Below, piece after piece: positions 26,466-36,664 of a DNA stretch of 64,000 nucleotides. The stretch comes from Intestinimonas butyriciproducens. Lineage in GTDB: Bacteria; Bacillota; Clostridia; Oscillospirales; Oscillospiraceae. The notes below the pieces were generated by a model. That model did no database searches and was not told the DNA's origin. It worked only from the letters and a program-made list of their open reading frames with translations. The DNA lies in assembly GCF_004154955.1 (NCBI RefSeq), contig NZ_CP011524.1:1240001-1304000 (forward strand). Reading direction: 5' to 3'. The position numbers and the translations under genes were made by a program. Positions within the stretch are counted from its first letter, which is position 1. Every line of letters begins with the position of its first letter.

Positions 26466-27593
26466 ATGGACGATGTACAGAAGCGGACGTGGGCGGAGAT
26501 CGATCTCTCCCGTCTGGAGCACAATTACCGGGCGCTGCGGGCGCTGGCGGGGCCCAAATGCAAATTTTTAGGGGTGGCGAAGGCCAACGCTTATGGCCAC
26601 GGGGCGGTCCCCGTGGCCCGCAAGCTGGAGAAGCTGGGGTGCGACTACCTGGCCGTGGCCTGCCTGGATGAAGCCGTAGAGCTTCGGGAGGCGGGGGTGA
26701 GGACGCCCATCCTGATCCTGGGCCCCACTGCGCCAGAGTATACCGGCGAGCTCTTGGACCGGGATCTCACCCAGACGGTGGGGGATGTGGAGACCGGGTT
26801 GGCTTTTGCCCGCGGCGCCGAGGCCCGGGGCGGGACGCTGAAGGTCCACCTCAAGGTGGACACGGGCATGTCCCGGCTGGGCTTTCTCTGCAACGAGGCG
26901 TCCATGGACGCCTCCGTGGCGGACATTGCCCGGATCTGCGCGCTGTCCGGCCTGCGTGCGGAGGGAATCTTTACCCATTTTTCCGATGCCGACGGCAGCG
27001 AGGAATACACCATGTGCCAGTTCACACGGTTTCTCGATACGCTGGACAAGCTCGCCGCCCGGGGCGTGCGCTTTGAGATTCGCCATTGCGCGGCCAGCGC
27101 CGCTGTGTTAAACTACCCCTGTACCCACTTGGATATGATTCGCCCCGGCATCGCCCTTTACGGCCACTATCCGGCGCCGGATATGGAGCACACTTGTCCG
27201 CTGCTACCAGTGCTCTCCCTCAAATCCAGAGTGGCGGCTGTCAGAGCGCTGCCCGCCGGTACACAGGTGAGCTATGGCCGCACCCACACGTTGAAACGGG
27301 ACAGCCTGCTGGCGGTCTTGCCGGTGGGCTATGCAGACGGTTTTTTCCGCCTGTTCTCCGACCGACTTGCAGTGGAGCTCCGGGGGCGGAGAGCCCCCCT
27401 GGTGGGACGGGTCTGTATGGACCTGTGCATGGTGGACGTCACGGACATTCCCGGCGTGGTCCCCGGTGATGTGGCCACCCTCTACGGGGACAAGACGCCG
27501 GTGGAAGCGGGCGCGGAACTGGCAGGCACCATTCCGTACGAGCTCCTGTGCGACGTGTCCCCCCGTGTGCCGAGGGTCTATAGGGGAGAATAG
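26466..27593 (+). CDS. alr: alanine racemase
   Basis: Alr is a PLP enzyme making D-alanine for the cell wall. The PLP lysine is Lys39 in VAKANAYGHG, and the opposite catalytic base is Tyr270 in VSYGRT. MVDVTDIPG lies in the C-terminal beta domain. Length 375 is normal. The order lipoprotein-alr-mazF matches Bacillus subtilis, where an antitoxin gene lies between alr and the toxin. Confidence 0.96.
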   Translation: MDDVQKRTWAEIDLSRLEHNYRALRALAGPKCKFLGVAKANAYGHGAVPVARKLEKLGCDYLAVACLDEAVELREAGVRTPILILGPTAPEYTGELLDRDLTQTVGDVETGLAFARGAEARGGTLKVHLKVDTGMSRLGFLCNEASMDASVADIARICALSGLRAEGIFTHFSDADGSEEYTMCQFTRFLDTLDKLAARGVRFEIRHCAASAAVLNYPCTHLDMIRPGIALYGHYPAPDMEHTCPLLPVLSLKSRVAAVRALPAGTQVSYGRTHTLKRDSLLAVLPVGYADGFFRLFSDRLAVELRGRRAPLVGRVCMDLCMVDVTDIPGVVPGDVATLYGDKTPVEAGAELAGTIPYELLCDVSPRVPRVYRGE

Positions 27594-27723
27594 GGTCCCC
27601 AAGCGCCTGGCGCGCATACAATGGACCGGGAGGCATAGCATCGGGCAGGCGGCGGGAAGACCATCCGCTTCCTGATATTTCAAGACAAGTGTATAAATCC
27701 CGCCGCCCCGTGGGAGAATCATA

Positions 27724-27801
27724 GTGACGGCGTTACATAGGCTTCCGCCTGAGGTGACGCTGGTAACTATCTTCCAGCGGAGTGTGAGCATGAGTGGATA
27801 A
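27724..27801 (+). CDS. possible 25-residue upstream ORF before mazF
   Basis: A GTG at 27724 is preceded by GGGAGA at proper distance and opens a 25-codon frame ([20 protein letters not shown]...) ending in TAA at 27799-27801. It overlaps the mazF GTG at 27794 by eight bases. It might be a coupling peptide or the remnant of an antitoxin gene. No homology is recognised and it could be chance. Confidence 0.25.
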   Translation: MTALHRLPPEVTLVTIFQRSVSMSG

Positions 27802-28159
27802 CAGCGTGAAACGCGGTGACATTTTTTACGCCGATCTGAGCCCTGTGGTGGGCAGCGAACAGGGGGGTGTCCGTCCGGTCCTTATCGTCCAAAACGACAC
27901 AGGCAACCGGCACAGCCCTACGGTGATCGCCGCCGCCATCACATCCCAGACCGGCAAGGCCAAGCTCCCGACGCACATTGAGCTGGCCGCCATGAATTAC
28001 GGCCTGCCCAAGGATTCCGTGGTCCTGCTGGAGCAGATCCGGACTTTGGATAAAAAACGGCTGAGAGAGAAGATGGGTCGGCTGGACGACAAGCTGATGC
28101 ATCAGGTGGATTCCGCCATCGCAGTGAGCTTCGGCCTGCACCCCGAACAATTGGTATGA
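27794..28159 (+). CDS. mazF: MazF/NdoA (PemK-like) endoribonuclease toxin
   Basis: A sequence-specific mRNA interferase of 121 residues. [24 protein letters not shown] and [11 protein letters not shown] are hallmarks, and the catalytic Arg/Thr of the fold are present (GVRPVLI, TSQTGK). The family usually pairs with a MazE antitoxin just upstream, and none is visible. GTG 27794 is ten bases from GCGGAG; GTG 27806 (VKRGD) is an alternative. Confidence 0.92.
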   Translation: MDNSVKRGDIFYADLSPVVGSEQGGVRPVLIVQNDTGNRHSPTVIAAAITSQTGKAKLPTHIELAAMNYGLPKDSVVLLEQIRTLDKKRLREKMGRLDDKLMHQVDSAIAVSFGLHPEQLV

Positions 28160-28216
28160 GGAGAAAGGGCCGTCCCCGGCGGGCGGCCCCCTCTGCCCCT
28201 GACTTGGAGGTTACAT

Positions 28217-28753
28217 ATGAGAAAGCCAATGAACCCCGTTTTGACCGCAGTCGCTGTATCGGGCGCCCTGTCGCTCCTGCTCGGGGCCGCAGCCGGAACC
28301 CAGACAGACCCGCTGGTCACCCTGAGTTATCTCAACGATGTGAATACGCCCGCCATTCTCAAAGAGGTGGACGCCAGGCTGGACACGAGGGAGCAGGCCC
28401 TGGTGGACAAGCTCAACGCCTCCATTTCCCAGTATGAAAAGGATATGGAGGAGCAGTTGGCCGCCGCCGGCGGAGGAACGGCGTCCTCTTCCGCCGTCTT
28501 TGCCGTGGTGACGGTGAAGGCCGGGCAGAAGCTGCTGGGCGGTGTGGGCTGTGAATTCCTGCTCCGCAGCGGGAGCGCCGTCTGTGTGGCGGCTTCGGCG
28601 CCGGGGCTTATCGACTCCACCGATGGAGCTACCCTGGCAAGCGGTGGCGCTATACAGCCCAACCACCTCTATCTTTCCACCGCAGAGGGCCGGGGGCTCC
28701 AGGCGGGCAGTGACGCGACGGTCCTGGTGCGGGGAAGCTACCAGATCTCCTGA
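28217..28753 (+). CDS. exported protein of unknown function
   Basis: A 178-residue protein with a signal peptide or N-terminal membrane anchor (about residues 8-27, AVSGALSLLLGAAAGTQ). A short helical region (about 45-80, LDTREQALVDKLNASISQYEKD) follows, then a Gly/Ser-rich beta region. GGAGG lies ahead of the ATG. It follows mazF after 57 bases that include a GC-rich hairpin without T-run. I do not recognise the family; the pattern is like small spore or envelope proteins of Clostridia. Confidence 0.65.
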   Translation: MRKPMNPVLTAVAVSGALSLLLGAAAGTQTDPLVTLSYLNDVNTPAILKEVDARLDTREQALVDKLNASISQYEKDMEEQLAAAGGGTASSSAVFAVVTVKAGQKLLGGVGCEFLLRSGSAVCVAASAPGLIDSTDGATLASGGAIQPNHLYLSTAEGRGLQAGSDATVLVRGSYQIS

Positions 28754-28797
28754 GGAGAAACGGGGCGTGCTGATTTCCACCTCTGCGAAAGATTTTA

Positions 28798-28848
28798 ATT
28801 GAACCGGGCGGAGGGGAGGCAATTTGCCTCCCCTCCGCCCGGTTCAAT
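28798..28848. terminator. long perfect hairpin, bidirectional terminator
   Basis: Arms of 25 bases (28798-28822 and 28824-28848) are perfectly complementary around one central T. It separates the convergent exported-protein gene and the polymerase gene and includes the latter's stop codon. There is TTTTAATT before it on the + strand, which gives an A/T tail for minus-strand transcripts. Confidence 0.7.
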
Positions 28849-30109
28849 GTCCATCCCTCCCCCGGCTGCCGCCCGGGGGAGGGATGCTCCCGGCGTGACC
28901 GGGAGGATGATCGATGTCCTCGCCCACTGTGGCGGCGGGAAGAATGGACGCCTTGCCATATTTGCTGCGGATCCCGTCCACCGTATGTTCCAAGCGCTCC
29001 CGCCTTTGCCGCTGGGGTGTGGTGTCGGTGCGGAACAGGTCCAGCTGCTCTGTGACCTCCCCTTCGGGGACCAGATTCTGCCCGGTGATGGTAAGGGCGC
29101 GTATAGGTGCCTTGGGGTTCCAGGCCTCCCGGATGAGGGCCATCGCCGCGCGGCTGATATCCCGGGAAACATAGCTGGGAGAGCCCAGCCGTTTCTGGCG
29201 GCAGATATCCCTGAAATTTGGGTCCCGGACGGTCACCTGTACGGTGGAACATTTCAGCGCATATTTGCGCAGGCGCATGGCCACGCTGTCCGAAAGGAGG
29301 GCTACGCCGGTGTGGATGTCCTCCCATCCCAGCAGATTGCGGCGGAACGTAATGCCGTTGCCCACGGATTTAGGGGGAGGGGACTCCCCGGCGCGGGTGA
29401 CCGGACTATGCTCCAATCCAGCGGCGTAGTCGTAGAGCTGCCCTCCCTGCTTGCCCAGCAGGCGGACCAGCCCCTCACGGCCGAAGGCCGCCAGATCGCC
29501 GATGGTGCGTACGCCATATTCCTGGAGCACCTTGTCGGCCGCACGGCCGACAAACAGGAGGTCCGTGACCGGAAGGGGCCAGACCTTGGCCGGTACGTCC
29601 GCCCGGGTGATGACCGTGGTGGCGTCGGGTTTTTTCATGTCGCTGCCCAGCTTGGCAAAGACCTTGTTGAAGGAGACGCCCACCGAGATGGTGAGGCGCT
29701 CCTCCCGGCGGACCACCGCCCGGAGCTTGTCTGCAATATCCCGTGCGTCACCGCCGAAGAGGTGCATGGAGCCGGTGATGTCCAGCCAGCTCTCGTCGAT
29801 GCCGAAGGGCTCTACCAGATCGGTATAGCGCTCATAAATGGCGTTGATCCGTCGGGAGACCCGGCGGTACTCCTCATGGTGGGCGGGAAGGAGAATGAGG
29901 CCGGGACACTTTTTCCGGGCCTGCCAGATGGTCTCCGCCGTTTTGACCTGGAAGCGTTTGGCCGCTTCGTTTTTTGCCAGGATAATGCCGTGCCGGCTCT
30001 CCGGATCTCCGCATACGGCCACCGGCTTGTCCCAGAGGTCGGGCCGGTCCCGTAGCTCTACCGAGGCATAAAATCCGTTGAGATCACAGTGCAGTATGGT
30101 CCGCTCCAT
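28844..30109 (-). CDS. dinB: Y-family DNA polymerase IV (DinB-like)
   Basis: A translesion polymerase of 421 residues. The palm carries the metal ligands in HCDLNGFYASVE and IDESWLDITGS, followed by the helix-hairpin-helix region (YGVRTIGDLAAFG) and a little-finger domain. ATG 30109 gives MERTILHCDLN with GGGAGG seven bases upstream; the open frame further upstream has no family character. The last 20 residues are Gly/Pro-rich and encoded by an inverted repeat. No LexA box was seen. Confidence 0.92.
   Translation of the reverse strand: MERTILHCDLNGFYASVELRDRPDLWDKPVAVCGDPESRHGIILAKNEAAKRFQVKTAETIWQARKKCPGLILLPAHHEEYRRVSRRINAIYERYTDLVEPFGIDESWLDITGSMHLFGGDARDIADKLRAVVRREERLTISVGVSFNKVFAKLGSDMKKPDATTVITRADVPAKVWPLPVTDLLFVGRAADKVLQEYGVRTIGDLAAFGREGLVRLLGKQGGQLYDYAAGLEHSPVTRAGESPPPKSVGNGITFRRNLLGWEDIHTGVALLSDSVAMRLRKYALKCSTVQVTVRDPNFRDICRQKRLGSPSYVSRDISRAAMALIREAWNPKAPIRALTITGQNLVPEGEVTEQLDLFRTDTTPQRQRRERLEHTVDGIRSKYGKASILPAATVGEDIDHPPGHAGSIPPPGGSRGRDGH
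28852..28886. repeat. second inverted repeat inside the polymerase gene's 3' end
   Basis: CATCCCTCCCCCGG (28852-28865) pairs exactly with CCGGGGGAGGGATG (28873-28886). It lies in coding sequence, giving the polymerase a Gly/Pro-rich tail, and follows the terminator hairpin after three bases. Confidence 0.6.
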
Positions 30110-30202
30110 GGCGCTCCCTCCCCGTAAGAGTATAGCACAAAGACGAGAAATGGTCAAACGAATGTTCTATACCAAAAAACTCCAGATAGGCAAGACAAAA
30201 AC

Positions 30203-30230
30203 GGTGGGCCCGACTGCGGTCGGGCCCACC
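30203..30230 (-). terminator. ribU terminator
   Basis: GGTGGGCCCGAC (30203-30214) and GTCGGGCCCACC (30219-30230) form a perfect 12-base stem. On the minus strand it is followed by GTTTTTG, so it ends ribU transcription about 20 bases after the stop. Confidence 0.85.
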
Positions 30231-30251
30231 ATTTGTGGGGAGCTGCATTTT

Positions 30252-30941
30252 TCAGATGACGTCCATCAGCACCAGCGCCAGCAGGACAAAGGTGGCCATC
30301 AGGGCCAGGGAGAAGAGCAGATAGCCCGCGCTGGAGCGCCGGGGCTGAGAGTGCTCGGAGGCCGGGATCAGATTGGCGCGGCGCAGGGCGGTGACCACGG
30401 GCTTATAGAGCAGAAGGGTAGTGGCCATGTTCATGCCGCCCTTGACCAGATTGAAGGGGAGGAAGACAGGCACCAGCATGGCGGCCACAGCTTCCCGCGG
30501 CAGGCCCTGATAGATGGGGGTGATGAGGTAATTCCACAGCAGCATCACGCCCGTCAGCATCAGTACGCCCAGCCCCAGCCCCAGGATTGCGCCCCGCATG
30601 GTGTGGCGGCGCTTATAGACGAAAGAAGCGGTGCAGCAGAAGCTGCAGGTGGCCAGCACGTTCATGACGAAGCCGATGGGACCGGTATGGCTGATGGTGA
30701 CCATCTCCACGAAGGCCACCACAATGGACACCGCGGCGGCGGCCACAGGGCCAAAGGTAAAGCCGCCGATGCAGATGATGACATCCTTGAAATCGAAATC
30801 CAGGAAACCGTTGACACTGGGTAGCAGCTTGGAGAGCAGCATCACCACATAGGCGATGGCAGAGAGCATGGCCAGGGTGGTGACCGTCCTGGTGTTCATT
30901 GCGGGACGGGCGCTGGTTTTGGTCAGGGTGGGTTCGGACAT
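30252..30941 (-). CDS. ribU: riboflavin ECF transporter substrate-binding protein (S component)
   Basis: A membrane protein of 229 residues with about six helices that captures riboflavin and docks on an ECF module. The family features are an N-terminal AMLSAIAYVVML helix and FKDVIICIGGFTFGP. The riboflavin assignment is strengthened by the FMN riboswitch directly upstream. The ATG at 30941 has GAAAGGAG 11 bases before it. Its energising partners are probably the EcfT/A1/A2 proteins encoded at 37432-40292. Confidence 0.92.
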   Translation of the reverse strand: MSEPTLTKTSARPAMNTRTVTTLAMLSAIAYVVMLLSKLLPSVNGFLDFDFKDVIICIGGFTFGPVAAAAVSIVVAFVEMVTISHTGPIGFVMNVLATCSFCCTASFVYKRRHTMRGAILGLGLGVLMLTGVMLLWNYLITPIYQGLPREAVAAMLVPVFLPFNLVKGGMNMATTLLLYKPVVTALRRANLIPASEHSQPRRSSAGYLLFSLALMATFVLLALVLMDVI

Positions 30942-30961
30942 AAAAATATGCGCTCCTTTCA

Positions 30962-30990
30962 GGCGCGGCCTTTTCTCCCGGCCGCGCCCC
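30962..30990 (-). other. hairpin just upstream of the ribU ribosome site
   Basis: GGCGCGGCC and GGCCGCGCC form a perfect stem around a loop of about ten bases, immediately before GAAAGGAG on the minus strand. It lies downstream of the riboswitch terminator and may shape access to the ribosome site. Confidence 0.45.
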
Positions 30991-31002
30991 CATGTAGTAG
31001 AA

Positions 31003-31035
31003 AACACCTGAAAGACGGAATGTCTTCCAGGTGTT
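31003..31035 (-). terminator. riboswitch-controlled terminator
   Basis: On the minus strand AACACCTGGAAGAC pairs with GTCTTTCAGGTGTT and is followed by TTCT. It sits between the FMN aptamer and ribU, so it is the likely expression platform that stops transcription when FMN is bound. Confidence 0.8.
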
Positions 31036-31072
31036 AAAAACAAACATGGGGAAAGGTGCGCGTTTTAACACA

Positions 31073-31207
31073 TCTTCTTCCATCCAGACTTCGCGCCGCC
31101 GATTCAAAGCGCGTCACTGTCGGTCCCGGAGTTCCACCGGATCAACTGTGCAGAAACACAGGTCGCGGACTATACCGCCGATCGGGATTTTCACCCTGCC
31201 CTGAAGA
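31073..31207 (-). promoter_or_regulatory. FMN riboswitch (RFN element)
   Basis: The minus strand shows the conserved aptamer blocks in order: CAGGGCAGGGTGAAAATCCC, ATCGGCGGTATAGTCCGCGA, GGTGGAACTCCGG, ACCGACAGTGA and AGTCTGGATGGAAGAAG. Together they are diagnostic of the RFN element. It controls ribU by transcription termination downstream. The span 30942-31379 thus holds the riboswitch and, on the other strand, a promoter. Confidence 0.95.
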
Positions 31208-31308
31208 CATTTTCGATTCAGTTGTTTTCTCTTCCTTTATTATACATGGGTCCGGCAAAAATGCAACCCCCTTTTTTGTATTTTTGAAAAACAAATGTTC
31301 GATAAACA

Positions 31309-31337
31309 TTGACTTGCCAGCCGGGATATACTAGAAT
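31309..31337 (+). promoter_or_regulatory. promoter of the SLOG gene
   Basis: TTGACT (31309-31314) and TAGAAT (31332-31337) are separated by 17 bases, 42 bases before the GTG start of the next gene. Confidence 0.65.
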
Positions 31338-31379
31338 AAAAGAAACAAAATAAGGGCGGGGCGCCCCGGGAGGTATGAT

Positions 31380-31889
31380 GTGAAGAGAGAGCAGAGCTGC
31401 TGTTTTACCGGCCACAGGCCGGACAAACTTCCATGGGGGGAGAATGAGTCCGATCCCCGTTGTCTGGCGCTGAAAAGGCGGCTGGAGGGGGAATTGACGC
31501 AGGTATACAATCGTGGGTACCGACATTTCATCTGTGGTATGGCCCGGGGGTGTGACCTCTACTTCTGCGAGGCCGTGCTGGAGCTGCGGAGCCGCCGTCC
31601 GGGCATCACGCTGGAGGCCGCCATCCCTTGTGAGGAGCAGGCGGCCCGCTGGCGGGAGCGGGACCGGAGCCGCTATTTCAGACTGATGGAGCAGTGCGAT
31701 TTTGAGACCATGGTCCAGCACCGGTACACCTCCGGCTGTATGCAGCGCCGGGACCGGTACATGGTCGACCACGCCGGACTTTTGATCGCAGCCTACGACG
31801 GCATGACGCTGGGCGGGACCATGTATACCCTGACCTATGCCATGCGGCAGGGGCTGGAGACCCTGATCCTGGATATCGAACGAAAATAG
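31380..31889 (+). CDS. SLOG-family protein (DUF1273/YpsA-like)
   Basis: A 169-residue Rossmann-like protein of the SLOG superfamily, which binds nucleotides or related ligands. The start CCFTGHRPDKLPWG and the glycine-rich FICGMARGCDLYFCEAV are the DUF1273 signature. The GTG at 31380 is six bases after GGAGG; the ATGs at 31375 and 31378 run straight into a TGA. It is a single-gene unit with its own promoter and terminator. YpsA of Bacillus is linked to cell division, but the role here is unknown. Confidence 0.85.
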   Translation: MKREQSCCFTGHRPDKLPWGENESDPRCLALKRRLEGELTQVYNRGYRHFICGMARGCDLYFCEAVLELRSRRPGITLEAAIPCEEQAARWRERDRSRYFRLMEQCDFETMVQHRYTSGCMQRRDRYMVDHAGLLIAAYDGMTLGGTMYTLTYAMRQGLETLILDIERK

Positions 31890-31892
31890 CAA

Positions 31893-31924
31893 GAGGGCCC
31901 CGGACCTTATGATCCGGGGCCCTC
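31893..31924. terminator. bidirectional terminator
   Basis: GAGGGCCCCGGA (31893-31904) and TCCGGGGCCCTC (31913-31924) form a perfect stem followed by TTT, between the convergent SLOG gene and the Clp ATPase gene. Confidence 0.8.
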
Positions 31925-31975
31925 TTTCACACAAGTGAAAGACCGCTGGGCCGTGCGCCACGCGGAAAGAGCTGG

Positions 31976-34060
<2,085 letters not shown>

Positions 34061-34479
34061 AAATTTCCGTTTGGCGCGCGGTCCTTGCCCGGCTTTTCCT
34101 CCCGCTGCTGGCGGGTCTGTTCCCCGCCGGGAGCGGGGCCGCCGGAGTCGGCGGGCGGCTGCCCGCCGAAAAGCTTATTGAGAAAGGGGAACGTGGCGGT
34201 CCGGCCCTCGTCGTCCTCGTCGGGATCGCCGTCCTCCTGGGGGAGAAGACCCTCCATACCCTCAGCGCCGCCAAAAGCCGACATCATCTCGTTGGTGAGA
34301 CCTTCCAGGTCCTCGTCGTTGATGCCCATCTTCTGCATCATATCTTCCACGGGCTTGATTCCCAGTTCCTTGGCGCACTTGAGGCAGAGACCCTCGTTTT
34401 TGGTCTCTCCGCCCTCGATGCGTGTGACGAAAATCACGGCCACGTTTTTATGGCATCGGGAACAAAGTGTAGGCTGCAT

Positions 34480-34699
34480 TTTGTTACTCCTTTTGGAGGA
34501 TGGGTCGCACTGCATACACCCTCCAGTGTAGCTAAAGTAGCATGGAATTGTGAACTAGTGATGAATTTCGTGTGAAAACATTTAGGGTATGTTTGAGAAC
34601 CGGGACAATGGCCGGCTACCGGGCGTTTTGACCGACGGGCAGTCTGGGAGCGGGAAAGGACCCGTCGATCGGATGCGCTTACAGGTCTTGAACAAGGGA
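34480..34699. promoter_or_regulatory. intergenic region with weak clp promoter candidate
   Basis: On the minus strand TTCACA and TACACT are 18 bases apart, about 40 bases before the clp start. The rest up to cvpA contains no gene. No heat-shock operator is apparent. Confidence 0.35.
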
Positions 34700-35419
34700 T
34701 CAAGCCGCGCGGGCGCCCAAGATCAAGGCCACCGGATTGGTGGTGAGGAAGAACTTGAGAAGGGTGGTCTGCTCCACCGTCTCCTCGGGGATGATGTGTC
34801 CCAGGTAGCGTATTACCCACGCACACAGGAAGAGAATGGCGCAGCCCTTGACGAGGCCCAGGAGCGCCCCTCCGGTCTTGTTGAGAAAATGGAGGCCGGG
34901 GAGGCGGGCGACCAGATCCAGGGCGTGGCTGAACACGGTCCAGGCCACCAGGACGATCACAAAGCCGGCGACAAAGAGGATCATGTAGGCCACCGTTTCG
35001 GCGATGGAAGCGGCCACGGCGGCGGCCGTGCTGGCGGCCACGTCGGTCATGCCCTGCTCCACCGCCTTGTCGATGGCGTCCACCGCGCTCTGATAGAGCC
35101 CCATATCCTTGAGGATATCCAGGATGTCTGCGAGGGGAACGTCAACAGATGCCTCGGGGAGCGCGCCGTCGGAGGAGGGAAGGGCCGCCTGCATCTGCTC
35201 CTCCAGCCGGGATTCGATGGCGGAGGCAAATTTGGGTTCCAGGTAGTCGGCCACCTTGGGGGCCAGCAGATCAGCAAGAAAGTTGCCGCCGATGAAGGCC
35301 ACCAGGACGGCAACCAGGCCGCACAGGGATAGCAGGAGGCCGCGGGACGCCCCGTGGAGGGCGAAACCGGCGAGGATGAGCAGGATAACGACGTCAAAGA
35401 GGATCGCAGTGGTTGTCAT
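34700..35419 (-). CDS. CvpA family membrane protein
   Basis: A 239-residue membrane protein with two helices at the N-terminus (about 5-48), an extracytoplasmic stretch of about 100 residues and two more helices (about 140-165 and 185-205). The layout and motifs (DVVILLILAGFALHGASRGL; FLNKTGGALLGLVKG) fit the CvpA family, originally tied to colicin V production. It is probably co-transcribed with the DUF5711-type gene upstream, 45 bases away. Confidence 0.85.
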   Translation of the reverse strand: MTTTAILFDVVILLILAGFALHGASRGLLLSLCGLVAVLVAFIGGNFLADLLAPKVADYLEPKFASAIESRLEEQMQAALPSSDGALPEASVDVPLADILDILKDMGLYQSAVDAIDKAVEQGMTDVAASTAAAVAASIAETVAYMILFVAGFVIVLVAWTVFSHALDLVARLPGLHFLNKTGGALLGLVKGCAILFLCAWVIRYLGHIIPEETVEQTTLLKFFLTTNPVALILGARAA

Positions 35420-35464
35420 GATTACACCTCGGTATCGATCGAAAGGGGAAGGAACTGGGACGGA

Positions 35465-36640
35465 TCAGCCCGGAATATAGAGCCGGGCGGTCTCGCCGCC
35501 CACCAGAAAGGCGGTACCGTCGCTGCGGAGGACCACGCTGCGGGCGCCCATGGTATTTTCCAGCGCGTCATAGAGCTGAAGATCTTTGGTATAGAGGGTG
35601 AGCCCTGCCGCGGTGAGCACGGCCACATAGCGGCCGGAGGCGTCCAGGTCCAGCACTTGGTCCTCCAGGTCCAGAGAGGCCAGCTCCTGGCCGTCAGCGC
35701 CCACTGTGACCAGCGCGGCGCCGCTGCCGGCACGGTATTTACCCAGCAGCAGGGCGGAAAAGCCATCGCCATCCAAGGCGTAGTCCTTGAGGTAGCGCCC
35801 GGCATAGTCGTAGTGTACGGCGGCGGAACCGTCGGCCCGGGCCACGGAGAGACTGCTCTCACCCAACGCCCAAAAGGCGGAGCCGTCGGCACGGAGGTCC
35901 AGAATGGCGTTGTTGCCCAGAGAATAGGAGGCGAAGGGGACGTCGCCATCCAGCGCATAGAGATCCAGACCGCTTTCAAATACGTCCTCATTCTGTCCCA
36001 CGGTGAGTACGGCCACGGTCTTGCCGTCGTCGGAGAGGAGGCCGTCAGTCACAAACCGGGTGGAAATCCGGATGCCCACCACCGGATGTCCGCCGCTGCT
36101 GTAAACGGTGACCACGCCCTTATAGCCGGACTCCCGGGTGGTGACCGCGAAGGAGCCGCCGGGGCCCATTCGGGCGGAGAGGATCTCGTGTCCCTGCTCC
36201 GTGTTCAAGACGAAGGAAGTGGAGCGGTCCTCGTAAGTATGGAGAACATTGCCGCCCGCGTCATAGATCAGCGCGGCCGAGCCGCAGGTATCCGCCACGG
36301 GCCTGTTGAGGGTGAGGGATTCATTGAGGTATTCAACGCCGCCGGAGGAGTAGAGCCGCACCCCGGCAGTGGACCATACCAACAGATCGTCTCCCACCTG
36401 GGAATAACCGCCCTTGCCCGCGCTGTCATACTGGAAGGACTCAGTCTGGCCCGAATCGCTCTTCTCCAGAGAGCGGTAGACGAACCACCGCCTGATGGAA
36501 TCGAAGTTCAGCCTGTCACGGTAGACCACCGCCGCTACCGCGCCCAGCAGAAGGGCTAGTGTGACCAGAAAGGCCAGCAGGCGGACAAAAATGTTCGGTT
36601 TTTTCTTCGGCGCCGGAGGGACCGGCTTCAGCTCTTCCAT
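35465..36640 (-). CDS. membrane-anchored beta-propeller-like protein (DUF5711-type)
   Basis: A 391-residue protein. A short Pro/Lys-rich cytoplasmic tail and one membrane helix (about 20-40, LLAFLVTLALLLGAVAAVVY) come first. The rest is a long extracytoplasmic domain of repeated beta segments, each with an AxxDxDG or LxxDG-like turn (DLRADGSAFWAL, DYALDGDGFSALLL, LDLDASGRYVAVL). This suggests a beta-propeller similar to the DUF5711 family of Clostridia. Function is unknown. It sits between truA and cvpA on the same strand. Confidence 0.7.
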   Translation of the reverse strand: MEELKPVPPAPKKKPNIFVRLLAFLVTLALLLGAVAAVVYRDRLNFDSIRRWFVYRSLEKSDSGQTESFQYDSAGKGGYSQVGDDLLVWSTAGVRLYSSGGVEYLNESLTLNRPVADTCGSAALIYDAGGNVLHTYEDRSTSFVLNTEQGHEILSARMGPGGSFAVTTRESGYKGVVTVYSSGGHPVVGIRISTRFVTDGLLSDDGKTVAVLTVGQNEDVFESGLDLYALDGDVPFASYSLGNNAILDLRADGSAFWALGESSLSVARADGSAAVHYDYAGRYLKDYALDGDGFSALLLGKYRAGSGAALVTVGADGQELASLDLEDQVLDLDASGRYVAVLTAAGLTLYTKDLQLYDALENTMGARSVVLRSDGTAFLVGGETARLYIPG

Positions 36641-36664
36641 GTTATGCGCTCCTGTGCGGCGGGA

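Noticed and set aside
34480-34560. CtsR or CIRCE heat-shock operator before the clp gene
   Set aside because: Neither the CtsR heptad repeat nor the CIRCE inverted repeat is present in the upstream sequence.
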